Source: Candidatus Jettenia caeni
GTDB taxonomy: Bacteria; Planctomycetota; Brocadiia; Brocadiales; Brocadiaceae
Length of the DNA: 64,000 bases
Direction of reading: 5' to 3'
NCBI GenBank assembly: GCA_000296795.1
Contig: BAFH01000004.1
Coordinates: 496,001-560,000 of the forward strand
The translations under genes were made by a program, and so were the position numbers. This document shows positions 54,801 through 63,076 of this stretch, one piece after another. The notes under the pieces were generated by a model. That model ran no database searches and was not told the origin of the DNA. It saw only the letters and a list, made by a program, of their open reading frames with translations. The stretch's first letter is position 1. The number at the start of each line of letters is the position of its first letter.

Positions 54801-56119
54801 GGTAATGGATGCAGCTTCTCTTCCAGATTTACCCTTACATCGAGAAGGCTCTTTATACTTAGGGAAAGATCCATCAGGGTGACAGGATTACCTGGCAATT
54901 CTCTATCGGATACATAGAAAATTGGTTCATTTTCATCAACGCGGCCGTGAGTTCCTTTAATCCTCGATGGATTTTGAGATATAAAAGGAGGCCATCCCCA
55001 AAATAACTCACAGGGGTCATACCCGGGTTTATTATGTATATCTACATGGAAGGCATATTCGGGGGCCTCTTTTACCTCTGTCCACCACCTGTAATCAAAC
55101 CATGCGCCTTGTTTCGCCACGAGTATCAACTCTCCGCTTCGTGTATGGTCAACCCCGGCTTCAGCTTTAGTAGCGCCGTCCAGTATGGTATCAACATGGG
55201 GCATCTTACCCAGGAGCGATCTTACTTCTTCTATTAAGTTTTGATTAAATACATAGACATGAGCTACCTGATGATCCACAACGCTAAATGCTGCACTCGT
55301 ATAAAAATCGGGATACTGCATGCCCTGTACAGAACGCGTCTTTAATAAACCGGCCTTTTTCAATACGATATTGGGAAATACGACCGTATTTGCAGGAGTG
55401 ACAGGGTAATCTCCGAAGAGAATAACCCGGTATTTTTCCTTCTGTGCAGCGCGTAAAAGTTCGCCAACAAGAGAATACACCTCAACAAATGCCTTTTTGC
55501 TCACGGTTGAGTCAGGACCGTACCTTTGAAGCGCATAATCAAGATGAGGTAGATATGCATACAGCAGATCTGGCCTCTCGTTTTCCATAACATTCATAAT
55601 TGCTTTTACGATCCATCGACTCGATCTCCTGGAGGCAAACGGCCCCCAGTAATGATGAAGAGGAAATGTCCCCTTTAATTCTTTTTCCAGTCGTACACTT
55701 ATGTGTGAAGGTTCTGAAATGCAATTCATTATTATGCCACCACGGTGTTTATGGATTGGAGCAGGGGAAAGGAAAACATCACTTCCTGGTCCGAGTGACT
55801 GCTGAATAAACATCTGAGCAACTCTCCCTCCATGCGAGCGAAAATTTTCCCAAATAAGTGGCCGCTGAATGAGGCGGACACTCTGTTCCCAGAACAATGG
55901 CTTCCATTGATCCTTAAAGAAAAATCCATTTCCTACAATACCGTGCTGTGCAGGAAGAGAGGCAGTACGCATGGTAGCCTGAACCACGCAAGTTAATCCG
56001 GGGAATACTCCCTGCATCGGTTTAATATCAAGATCGTACAGCCTCTGATCATCCAGATTATTTCTTAAAAAGTTATATCCAAGCCCTGCTATTTGAAGTA
56101 AGAGAATTTTCTGTTCCAT
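54791..56119 (-). CDS. eboF: EboF-type alkaline phosphatase/phosphodiesterase family protein
   Basis: A 442-residue member of the nucleotide pyrophosphatase/phosphodiesterase superfamily. Conserved parts are TCVVQATMRTASLPAQHGIVGNG (about 44-66), LLYAYLPHLDYALQRYGP (about 199-216), VVDHQVAHVYVF, the late DIHNKPGYDPCELF and KGTHGRVDEN. The usual N-terminal metal aspartate of the superfamily (DGL) is AGLG here; as I recall, Ebo members vary at this place too, so activity may differ from true phosphatases. It lies between the MITE-like repeat after eboC and eboD, with which it overlaps. Confidence 0.87.
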   Translation of the reverse strand: MEQKILLLQIAGLGYNFLRNNLDDQRLYDLDIKPMQGVFPGLTCVVQATMRTASLPAQHGIVGNGFFFKDQWKPLFWEQSVRLIQRPLIWENFRSHGGRVAQMFIQQSLGPGSDVFLSPAPIHKHRGGIIMNCISEPSHISVRLEKELKGTFPLHHYWGPFASRRSSRWIVKAIMNVMENERPDLLYAYLPHLDYALQRYGPDSTVSKKAFVEVYSLVGELLRAAQKEKYRVILFGDYPVTPANTVVFPNIVLKKAGLLKTRSVQGMQYPDFYTSAAFSVVDHQVAHVYVFNQNLIEEVRSLLGKMPHVDTILDGATKAEAGVDHTRSGELILVAKQGAWFDYRWWTEVKEAPEYAFHVDIHNKPGYDPCELFWGWPPFISQNPSRIKGTHGRVDENEPIFYVSDRELPGNPVTLMDLSLSIKSLLDVRVNLEEKLHPLPCE

Positions 56120-56137
56120 ATTCTAAAGGCTCATTTT

Positions 56138-56277
56138 TAAAAATCCTGCAATAGGACACGGAAGAACACAGATAAACACAGATTTTTCAATAAGAGATAT
56201 AAGCATATCTCCATTGTGAGTTTCTTGGTACGTATCCGTGTTTATCTGTGTTCTTCTGTGTCCAACTGCAATTTTTA
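56138..56277. mobile_element. Dispersed palindromic repeat (MITE-like), copy 2
   Basis: Arms of about 46 bases match as inverted repeats, sharing GAAGAACACAGATAAACAC and TAAAAAT at the outer ends. The element fills the gap between eboC and eboF. The left arm is close to the copy at 31594-31712. Confidence 0.82.
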
Positions 56278-56286
56278 TATTCCATG

Positions 56287-57231
56287 TTAACTGCTATAAA
56301 ATTTTCTTGATGCCAGTCCGGAGGTGAAGAAGAGCAAAAGTAAAAACGCTATAAGGGAAAGGTGGTAGTATCTCTGTTGAGGTTCCATACCTATCGTTAT
56401 AAGGGTACATTGAATCAGCAGCAAACTACGGATTAAATCTCCTATTCTTGCAGGAATTTGTTCACGATAATATCGTATATGCCCAATGATATAAAAAATC
56501 CATGCAAAGGTTATAAAGAACGCACACATCTTTAGCAGTGAAATTCCTGTAATATACAAGGGCACCCCAAGGGTTAAGAGAGAGATAAACGGCAACCAAC
56601 ACATCACGGCAGATGGCGGTCTCTTTATTTCACTATATGCAATAGAACTGACCGATACGATATAAAGTGCTTCTATTCCTGCGCCATACAATATCTTACT
56701 ATGAAAGGAGTTGGTAACAATAGCAGCGCCTAAAAGAACATTTAACCCCCGGCACAATCCCATGATTATAAAACTTAACCACGGAATTCTCCTGGCAAGC
56801 TTATTATAGAGAAGGATAAACATTACCAGAAGCAACACAATGGTAAAAACCCATGTCCTTTGAATAGCAAAAAATGGTAAAAGATTATTTTCACTTATCA
56901 GAAAACTGATAAGTAATGCCATACCTATTAAGATTGAGGATACAGCAAGCGCTGTCTTCGGACATATCCGCCCTGAGGGCATCGGGCGTAATGGCCTTTC
57001 TTCTTTATCTATTTCATAATCGGCATAATCATTCAGAATTAAACCTGAAATATATAAGGATAATGAAATAATAATCACGGGAAAAATCACAGAGAGTTCA
57101 TTTTTGGCAATACCGGCAAGAAAAGCCCCAACCAAAATATCCCCGGGCACAGTAAAAAGATTTGGAAGACGAACAAGCTCCAACCAACTGTGTAAAATCT
57201 CAACGTGATAAAATACTTCTCTGTTTTTCAT
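56287..57231 (-). CDS. eboC: EboC, UbiA-like prenyltransferase
   Basis: A membrane protein of 314 residues with about eight helices. The Asp-rich motif NDYADYEIDKEERPLRPMPSG (about 65-85) is the first prenyl-diphosphate site of the UbiA family (NDxxDxxxD). The second Asp-rich motif is not evident (LYIVSVSSIAYSEIKRPP region). Ebo members of UbiA are thought to work on a lipid-linked or precursor transfer, unproved. The frame is open to 57372 but overlaps eboB; the ATG at 57231, 14 bases after the eboB stop, is the likely start. Confidence 0.88.
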   Translation of the reverse strand: MKNREVFYHVEILHSWLELVRLPNLFTVPGDILVGAFLAGIAKNELSVIFPVIIISLSLYISGLILNDYADYEIDKEERPLRPMPSGRICPKTALAVSSILIGMALLISFLISENNLLPFFAIQRTWVFTIVLLLVMFILLYNKLARRIPWLSFIIMGLCRGLNVLLGAAIVTNSFHSKILYGAGIEALYIVSVSSIAYSEIKRPPSAVMCWLPFISLLTLGVPLYITGISLLKMCAFFITFAWIFYIIGHIRYYREQIPARIGDLIRSLLLIQCTLITIGMEPQQRYYHLSLIAFLLLLFFTSGLASRKFYSS

Positions 57232-57244
57232 TGAATCACTATGA

Positions 57245-58081
57245 TTACCTCTGATAGTATGAAACGGGAACAGGTTCGATATGATAATTTGGCTTCCACT
57301 TTGGCGACTGACTATAAAACTCATGCGCATTATCGTGAAAGAGCCGTTTAAGAGTTTCTTCCCTATAACCATCGTTTCGTAAAAATTCTATAGTCTTCGG
57401 TAAAGATAACGGATCAGAAATACCCCAATCCGCACTGCCATTTATAATCATGCGCCCTGCTCCATATTCCTTCACGATATGCGATACACGCCGTGGATTC
57501 AGTTTGGAATAGGGATATACGGTAAGCCCGGTAAAGCATTCGGTATTCCGCGTAATACTCATGGTCTCTTCTGTATTATGGTCAATTTCTATTCTCCTTT
57601 GGTTTACACCTTCAGCCTTTATGATATCTACGATAATCTTTGCGCCTTCTGCCTTTCTGAGGTGAGGTAAATGGACTATTACCGGCATAGTTCTTTCTTC
57701 CGCAATGAGAAGCTGACGGCGAAATGCATAGATCTCATTTTCGGTAATCGTATTAAGCCCTGTCTCACCTATTCCAATACATCGCGGATGATCCAGATAC
57801 TCATTGATTCCGGAAAGCACTTCGTCTGTCAGTGTTTTATTTTCAGCTTCTTTGGGATTACACGATATGCAGCAATAATGATCTATTCCAAAACGGCTGG
57901 CGCGTACTGTTTCAAATTCTAAAATGAGATGGAAATAATCAAAAAAACTGCCCGCATAACGACGATGAGAACCAAGCCAGAATGATGGTTCTACAACCAC
58001 CCGTATACCAGCCTTGTACATTGCCTGATAATCATCAGTAATTCTTGAATACATGTGAATATGAGGTTCAATGATATACAT
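57245..58081 (-). CDS. eboB: EboB, TatD-family metal hydrolase
   Basis: A 278-residue TIM-barrel hydrolase. Metal ligands seen are H8 and H10 (EPHIHMYSR), the glutamate in CIGIGETGL, the histidines in VIVHLPH and IEIDHN, and the aspartate in NGSADWG. This is the TatD/amidohydrolase arrangement. EboB occurs at the 5' side of many Ebo clusters. Here it is the first recognisable ebo gene; no eboA candidate is visible before it. The following gene eboC starts 14 bases on. Confidence 0.87.
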   Translation of the reverse strand: MYIIEPHIHMYSRITDDYQAMYKAGIRVVVEPSFWLGSHRRYAGSFFDYFHLILEFETVRASRFGIDHYCCISCNPKEAENKTLTDEVLSGINEYLDHPRCIGIGETGLNTITENEIYAFRRQLLIAEERTMPVIVHLPHLRKAEGAKIIVDIIKAEGVNQRRIEIDHNTEETMSITRNTECFTGLTVYPYSKLNPRRVSHIVKEYGAGRMIINGSADWGISDPLSLPKTIEFLRNDGYREETLKRLFHDNAHEFYSQSPKWKPNYHIEPVPVSYYQR

Positions 58082-58528
58082 AGATCTCTTTGAGGTAATT
58101 ACTCAAAATAAGGTGCAAAACCTGACCCATAAGTTGTCCAAGAAGATTATCTTTTAACAGTCATTGCAGGCAAACCAAAGCCCAGAGCAAAGCAAAGGAG
58201 AAGTAATCCCCCTTGATCCCCCTTTAGAAAAGGGGGAAATGTGGGTATTTCTTTCGTTTCAGAAAGAGAATTAACAATTCCTGTATCTCCCCTTTGACAG
58301 CTTCCCAAGCCTTTCCTTTTCAAAACGCTCACATGTCTCCTCCTTTTCTCAATCATTTATACGTCTCCCTCTTTTCTAAAGGGGGATCAAACGCTTCATT
58401 CACTTCTCCTTCGTAATGATACGATACTACCCATTACCCTTTTGGACAACCCTTATCCATACCACCCTTACGATCCAACAGTATTTTAAGCAATTACTCT
58501 TTGTGAAAGGTATACCGTGGAAATATCC
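58082..58528. other. Spacer with a long inverted repeat upstream of eboB
   Basis: About 450 bases with no credible gene. It contains a 20-base perfect inverted repeat at its centre, listed separately. The eboB promoter must lie at 58090-58500 on the minus strand. No eboA-like frame is present. Confidence 0.5.
58213..58390. repeat. 178-base element with perfect 20-base inverted ends
   Basis: The left end (58213-58232, containing GATCCCCCTTTAGAAA) is exactly mirrored at 58371-58390 (TTTCTAAAGGGGGATC). The inside has no gene. This is a third type of palindromic insertion in the ebo region. Confidence 0.75.
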
Positions 58529-60109
58529 TTATCGATTATCTGTCTGCCTCTCTGCAACCGATCTTCCCGGCAGTGCAGACAATCCAGCTGGTGGAATAGC
58601 AACCGTTGCGCCCTCAGGCACAATCCTCCAGATTACACCGGTGCCCGGAAATGGCTTGGGAAAAGGTACACGTGTACTTAGAGCCTCCATTACCCCAAAA
58701 TCCACTACATACATCGCCTGTCCATCAGGAGAAAAAACGACATCAAGCGGCCTTCTTAACCCGGCAATAGATGGCGGCAATTCACCGGTAATCAGGTTAG
58801 CCTGCAAATCGGTCCTCTTACCTTCCGCATTAGCAAAGAATGTTTCCGTATGTTGATTCTGTAGATTGATCCGCACGATTTTATGACCGGGATGTTCCAT
58901 CTGCTGCTGGCCAGTTATTGGTGTCGCATCTCCGAAAAATGCCATGAAGAGATGTTTCGAATTACCAAAACGGCCACCCTTATCAAAACCGATTTTCATC
59001 ACTGCTATATGTGGTTGAAATGTCATAAAAGGCTTCTCTACCGGTGGATGTTCCTCCATTAAGAATTCAGGCTGAGGCCGGTCTTTCGGCTTAAATCGCT
59101 TATCCGTTACCGGAATACCACCTGCATAGTCAGGCCAGCCGTACCATACCCCTTCCTTGATTATATACAAATCATCAGTATCGTTGGCAATCGGACGGCT
59201 GCCTCTTTCATCAAAACCATGCTCAGACGCATACAACTGCCCGTCCGTCCCCCACATCACACCAAAGGGATTGCGAAATCCCCATGCATATACCTCCAGA
59301 TTTGAACCATCAGGATCCATCCGAAGGATTGTGCCATTAGCCTTGGTAACTCCTGGCACAGTTTTACGCGATACTTCTCCAAACGGACTGAACGCCCCTG
59401 TTCTTACAACAGCGGTACCCTTTCCGCCACCCATAATAAATGGATTAATGGTCACAAATTTCGTTCCATTCAAGGTAACATCCCGTGCTGGCTTATCGCA
59501 GATATGTGGATACAATGGCAGCCACAGATATAAAAAGTTATCAAGCCCCACTACACCTGAATTTGTTACTGTTCCTTGTCCAAAGTAAATCTTACCATCC
59601 GGTCCTGCTGTCATCTGATTATTATGATGATCTCCCAAACTTGGCAGCCCTGTTATCAGGTCTCTTATCCCGCCATCAGAATCCAACACCGAAACCTTTC
59701 CCCGATGTGATATATAAAGAAGTCCTTTGTACCACAACAAATCAGTTACCGGCCCCATGAGCCAGTTTGCTGCAATCCCGATAGTACCATCCGGAGAAAC
59801 CCGTAGTACCCGTGCCGGAGCGCTTGGATCACCATACGAATACCCCGACTCCGCAATGTACATATTCTGTTTATCATCAAATTCTACACTTGTTGGGTAG
59901 ACCAAATCCTTCATTACAACTTCTACCCGATATCCCTCAGGAACAGTAGTAACAGCGGGATTTGGATCCGGAATTACCGGCATCTGTTCCGGCGCATTCT
60001 GAACTACCTCCGGCTTTGGCAGTGCCGCCATCCGTAAATTATAACCACACCCTGCTACGAATAAACCGGCTAAAAAAACAAGATTCCCTACATCCCTTTG
60101 TATCCTCAT
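58529..60109 (-). CDS. Lipoprotein of the PQQ-dependent sugar (sorbosone) dehydrogenase family
   Basis: A 526-residue exported protein. The signal peptide ends in a lipobox (LFVAGC). The beta-propeller has MYIAESGYSYGDPSAPARVLRVSPDG, DHHNNQMTAGPDGKIYFGQG, the NPFGVMWGTDGQLYASEHGFDERGSR block and FSPDGQAMYVVDFG near the end, all typical of the soluble glucose/sorbosone dehydrogenase family. These enzymes oxidise sugars with PQQ in the periplasm, but many members lack proven activity. No PQQ synthesis genes are near. It stands between the GT/carbamoyl genes and the ebo cluster on the same strand. Confidence 0.85.
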   Translation of the reverse strand: MRIQRDVGNLVFLAGLFVAGCGYNLRMAALPKPEVVQNAPEQMPVIPDPNPAVTTVPEGYRVEVVMKDLVYPTSVEFDDKQNMYIAESGYSYGDPSAPARVLRVSPDGTIGIAANWLMGPVTDLLWYKGLLYISHRGKVSVLDSDGGIRDLITGLPSLGDHHNNQMTAGPDGKIYFGQGTVTNSGVVGLDNFLYLWLPLYPHICDKPARDVTLNGTKFVTINPFIMGGGKGTAVVRTGAFSPFGEVSRKTVPGVTKANGTILRMDPDGSNLEVYAWGFRNPFGVMWGTDGQLYASEHGFDERGSRPIANDTDDLYIIKEGVWYGWPDYAGGIPVTDKRFKPKDRPQPEFLMEEHPPVEKPFMTFQPHIAVMKIGFDKGGRFGNSKHLFMAFFGDATPITGQQQMEHPGHKIVRINLQNQHTETFFANAEGKRTDLQANLITGELPPSIAGLRRPLDVVFSPDGQAMYVVDFGVMEALSTRVPFPKPFPGTGVIWRIVPEGATVAIPPAGLSALPGRSVAERQTDNR

Positions 60110-60241
60110 CGTGAAGTCCTCCTCTTGAAAGGTCTCATTTTGTTACAACACTAATGCGGCCGTCATCTTCCATATAGGCTGCTTTTACCATACTTAGTTC
60201 ATCAATTCCTTAAAGGGTTGCCCTACAAATTCGAAAAAAAG

Positions 60242-61213
60242 TTACAAAAAGAACACACGGAACTTTATTGCTCCATAGACACGCCAGAAAACAGCAAGAA
60301 ATGGTATCACAACCGATGTAACTGCCATCTCAGCTATATGGATAAAAGAGCGGGATGTTTTCCGTACCCGTTTAAAAAAAAATCTCCCTGTCATTAATAT
60401 CCAGACACCCAGTAAGCCCATAGTCACATACTCTAAGTTGTATATAACACTAAAAGGAAGAAGGATTGAGGCACAAACAATACTATAATAATCCCACGGC
60501 GGTAATTGCTGTATGCGCTGGCGGTACAACACCGGATGTTTTTTGTAGAGTAATGCATTAAACATACATTTTTTGTGTTCCCGAAGACTAATCCCCCATG
60601 GCGCATACCTTACCGGGTGGATAACTACTGCCTCTCTGGCATACACCAGCTTTACATTTTTTTTTAGTAAGGTAAAAAACAAATCGGCATCCTCTCTCCA
60701 TGCAGCGGTATATTTTTCATCAAATCCCCCCGCCAGGCGTATTACATCCCGCAGGTAAAAACAGTTTGCGGTAACAAATTCAGAGTGTTCAAGCCTGGAA
60801 ACAGTATATTCATAATCGGTAGGAACGGACGGAATCGGAACGATAATTTTCCCCGATACACCCACTACTCCTTTCGTAAAAGCAGCGACTCCAGCCTTGA
60901 GCCATGTTGATGAAGGAATACAATCATCATCAGTAAAAGCAACGATATCGCCGGCTGCAACCCGCCAACCACAATTTCTGGCGGCAGCAGGACCATGGGT
61001 ATTACCGGCAGGAATATAGCGAAGGGAGGGGAAGCCTCTTCGGGTTTTTTCTCTTTCAACAAGCTTTTGAGTTTCCTGTCTCCTGGCATCGTCCACGACA
61101 ATAATTTCATAGGAAGAAGATTCATATTCCTGAGCAAAAAGGCTTGTCAGACAACGCTGCAATAATTCATCCCGCCTGAATGTCGGTAGTATAACGGAAA
61201 CAGAGATAGTCAT
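60242..61213 (-). CDS. Glycosyltransferase family 2
   Basis: A GT-A enzyme of 323 residues. The N-terminal VILPTFRRDELLQRCLTSLFAQ, YEIIVVDDA, the DxD-like FTDDDCIPSSTW (about residues 91-102) and GFDEKYTAAWREDADLFF (about 165-182) are the GT2 pattern. Two hydrophobic segments in the C-terminal 90 residues should anchor it to the inner membrane. The ATG at 61213 overlaps the stop of the carbamoyltransferase gene (ATGA), with an AAAGGAAAG site; a longer frame to 61285 has no support. Confidence 0.9.
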   Translation of the reverse strand: MTISVSVILPTFRRDELLQRCLTSLFAQEYESSSYEIIVVDDARRQETQKLVEREKTRRGFPSLRYIPAGNTHGPAAARNCGWRVAAGDIVAFTDDDCIPSSTWLKAGVAAFTKGVVGVSGKIIVPIPSVPTDYEYTVSRLEHSEFVTANCFYLRDVIRLAGGFDEKYTAAWREDADLFFTLLKKNVKLVYAREAVVIHPVRYAPWGISLREHKKCMFNALLYKKHPVLYRQRIQQLPPWDYYSIVCASILLPFSVIYNLEYVTMGLLGVWILMTGRFFFKRVRKTSRSFIHIAEMAVTSVVIPFLAVFWRVYGAIKFRVFFL

Positions 61214-62949
61214 TTTCTTTCCTTTGGTTTCTCCAGCAAATATGAACCGATAACCAGGGCATCCAGCGGCGAAGTCCAAAAACATTCTACGGCATCACGT
61301 GGAGTGCATACAATTGGCTTGCCACGGGTATTAAATGATGTATTAATCAGGATAGGCACTCCCGTATGCATTTTAAATGCATGGATGAGATCGTAATACG
61401 CTGGGTTGTATTCCCGCTTAATCGTCTGAATACGCGCAGATCCGTCAATATGGCATACGGCAGGTATGAGATCCGCCTTCTCAGGCCGTACACTGTGCAC
61501 AAAGGTCATAAAGGGAGAGATTCCTCCGTTGATAAACCAGTTTGATGCCTCTTCCTCAAGTACTACAGGCGCAACAGGCCTGAAATCTTCCCTGTCCTTA
61601 ATCTCATTCAAGCGGGCTTGCATACATGCCTTCATGGGAGAAGCTATGATTGAACGGGCGCCAAGGGCTCTAGGTCCAAATTCCATCCTCCCCTGAAACC
61701 AGCCAATCACCTTATCCTGAATGAGCAGAGCCGTGACCTCTTCTGCAATATCTGATAATTTGCGGTGATGAAGTTTCGACCAGGAGAGAAATTCCTTAAT
61801 CTCATAGTCACTGTAGCCGGGACCGAGATAGGTATGTTCCATACTATAATCTCTTTTACCCTGGAACTTTTTCCTCATGAGTGCATCTGTCCATAATGCT
61901 GCCCCAAGGGCTGTGCCTGCATCGCCGGCTGCTGGTTGAACCCACACATGTTTAAAAGGCCCCCTATCACGCAGATAAGCATTCATTACACAATTGAGGG
62001 CTACACCTCCGGCCATGCACAGGTTATCGTCACCGGTTTTTTTCTGCAACCAATGAACAATATATAATACAGTCTCTTCAAGAACTGTTTGAAGAGAGCT
62101 TGCAATATCATAATGATACTGGTGAAGTGGTCCTCCCCGCTTTCTCGCCGGCCCAAAAAGTTTCTCTAAAGATGGCCGCACAATCGTATATTGACCATGA
62201 TCTTTAACCTGTATGATTTTACGAAATTCATCCGCGTAAACCGGCTTACCGTATGATGCAAGCGCCATGACTTTGTATTCATCGGAGGAATGCTGAAAAC
62301 CGAGGTATGTTGTCATCTGTTCGTAAAAAAGACCGAGCGAATGAGGCATAGTAACTTCTCCCAAACGCTCAAGTCTGCAATCGGCGCCGAGACTATAACT
62401 GGTTGTTGTCTTTTCTCCCCTTCCATCGAGTGTTAACACGGCTGCACTACGAAAAGGCGATGCAAAAAAAGCGCTTGCGGCATGTGCGGTATGATGGTCT
62501 ATAAAATGCCATGTATACGGCCCATCGATACGGGCTTTTCTAAAACGCTCTTTCAAATGATAGGGAACTCCATCCACAAGCTGACGGGGAGCATTTATAA
62601 TTGACGAGATAAAAAGAGGGTCCCACGGAGATTCCCATGATTCAGATACCTTATGTGCGCTCGGTTCGAGAGGTAAGGTTATTACTGCATCCCTGCCGTC
62701 TTCTTTCAGCAGCAGGAATGGATTGTACGAATAAGCAATATGATCTACTTCTGAAAGGATAAGTCTTGCCTCTTTCAGGCAATAATCAATTGCATGAAAG
62801 GGAAGTTCGTATGTTGAAAATGGAATTGGACGTTTCCCATGTTTTATTCCGGTAAACCGTTCCTCCTCAGATGCAGCTATAACTTTTCCATTTTTAACAA
62901 GACATGCTGCAGAATCATGATACGCAGCATTAATTCCGAGGGTATACAT
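61210..62949 (-). CDS. NodU/CmcH-family carbamoyltransferase
   Basis: A 579-residue O-carbamoyltransferase that uses carbamoyl phosphate and ATP to decorate a sugar or other small molecule. The N-terminal TLGINAAYHDSAACLVKNGKVIAASEEERFTG, HHTAHAASAFFASPFR (about 151-166), CMAGGVALNCVMN and GWFQGRMEFGPRALGARSI (about 413-431) are all present. Overlap with the GT2 gene and a GT9 gene before it suggest carbamoylation of a surface glycan, as with Nod factor or O-antigen. Confidence 0.93.
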   Translation of the reverse strand: MYTLGINAAYHDSAACLVKNGKVIAASEEERFTGIKHGKRPIPFSTYELPFHAIDYCLKEARLILSEVDHIAYSYNPFLLLKEDGRDAVITLPLEPSAHKVSESWESPWDPLFISSIINAPRQLVDGVPYHLKERFRKARIDGPYTWHFIDHHTAHAASAFFASPFRSAAVLTLDGRGEKTTTSYSLGADCRLERLGEVTMPHSLGLFYEQMTTYLGFQHSSDEYKVMALASYGKPVYADEFRKIIQVKDHGQYTIVRPSLEKLFGPARKRGGPLHQYHYDIASSLQTVLEETVLYIVHWLQKKTGDDNLCMAGGVALNCVMNAYLRDRGPFKHVWVQPAAGDAGTALGAALWTDALMRKKFQGKRDYSMEHTYLGPGYSDYEIKEFLSWSKLHHRKLSDIAEEVTALLIQDKVIGWFQGRMEFGPRALGARSIIASPMKACMQARLNEIKDREDFRPVAPVVLEEEASNWFINGGISPFMTFVHSVRPEKADLIPAVCHIDGSARIQTIKREYNPAYYDLIHAFKMHTGVPILINTSFNTRGKPIVCTPRDAVECFWTSPLDALVIGSYLLEKPKERK

Positions 62950-63076
62950 TCATGAACTCTCCTCTCTTTTTATATCAATAACAAGCAGGATAAGGCTTTA
63001 GCCTTGCCGCTCTGCGTATTTCTCCGGAATTTTGTCGAAAATTCACCTGCTATCAAAATAATCCTGATTAACAACC

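Noticed and set aside
58169-58176. GGCAAACC, as in the c-di-GMP-I aptamer
   Set aside because: The second core block GGGACGCAAAG and the stem between are missing.
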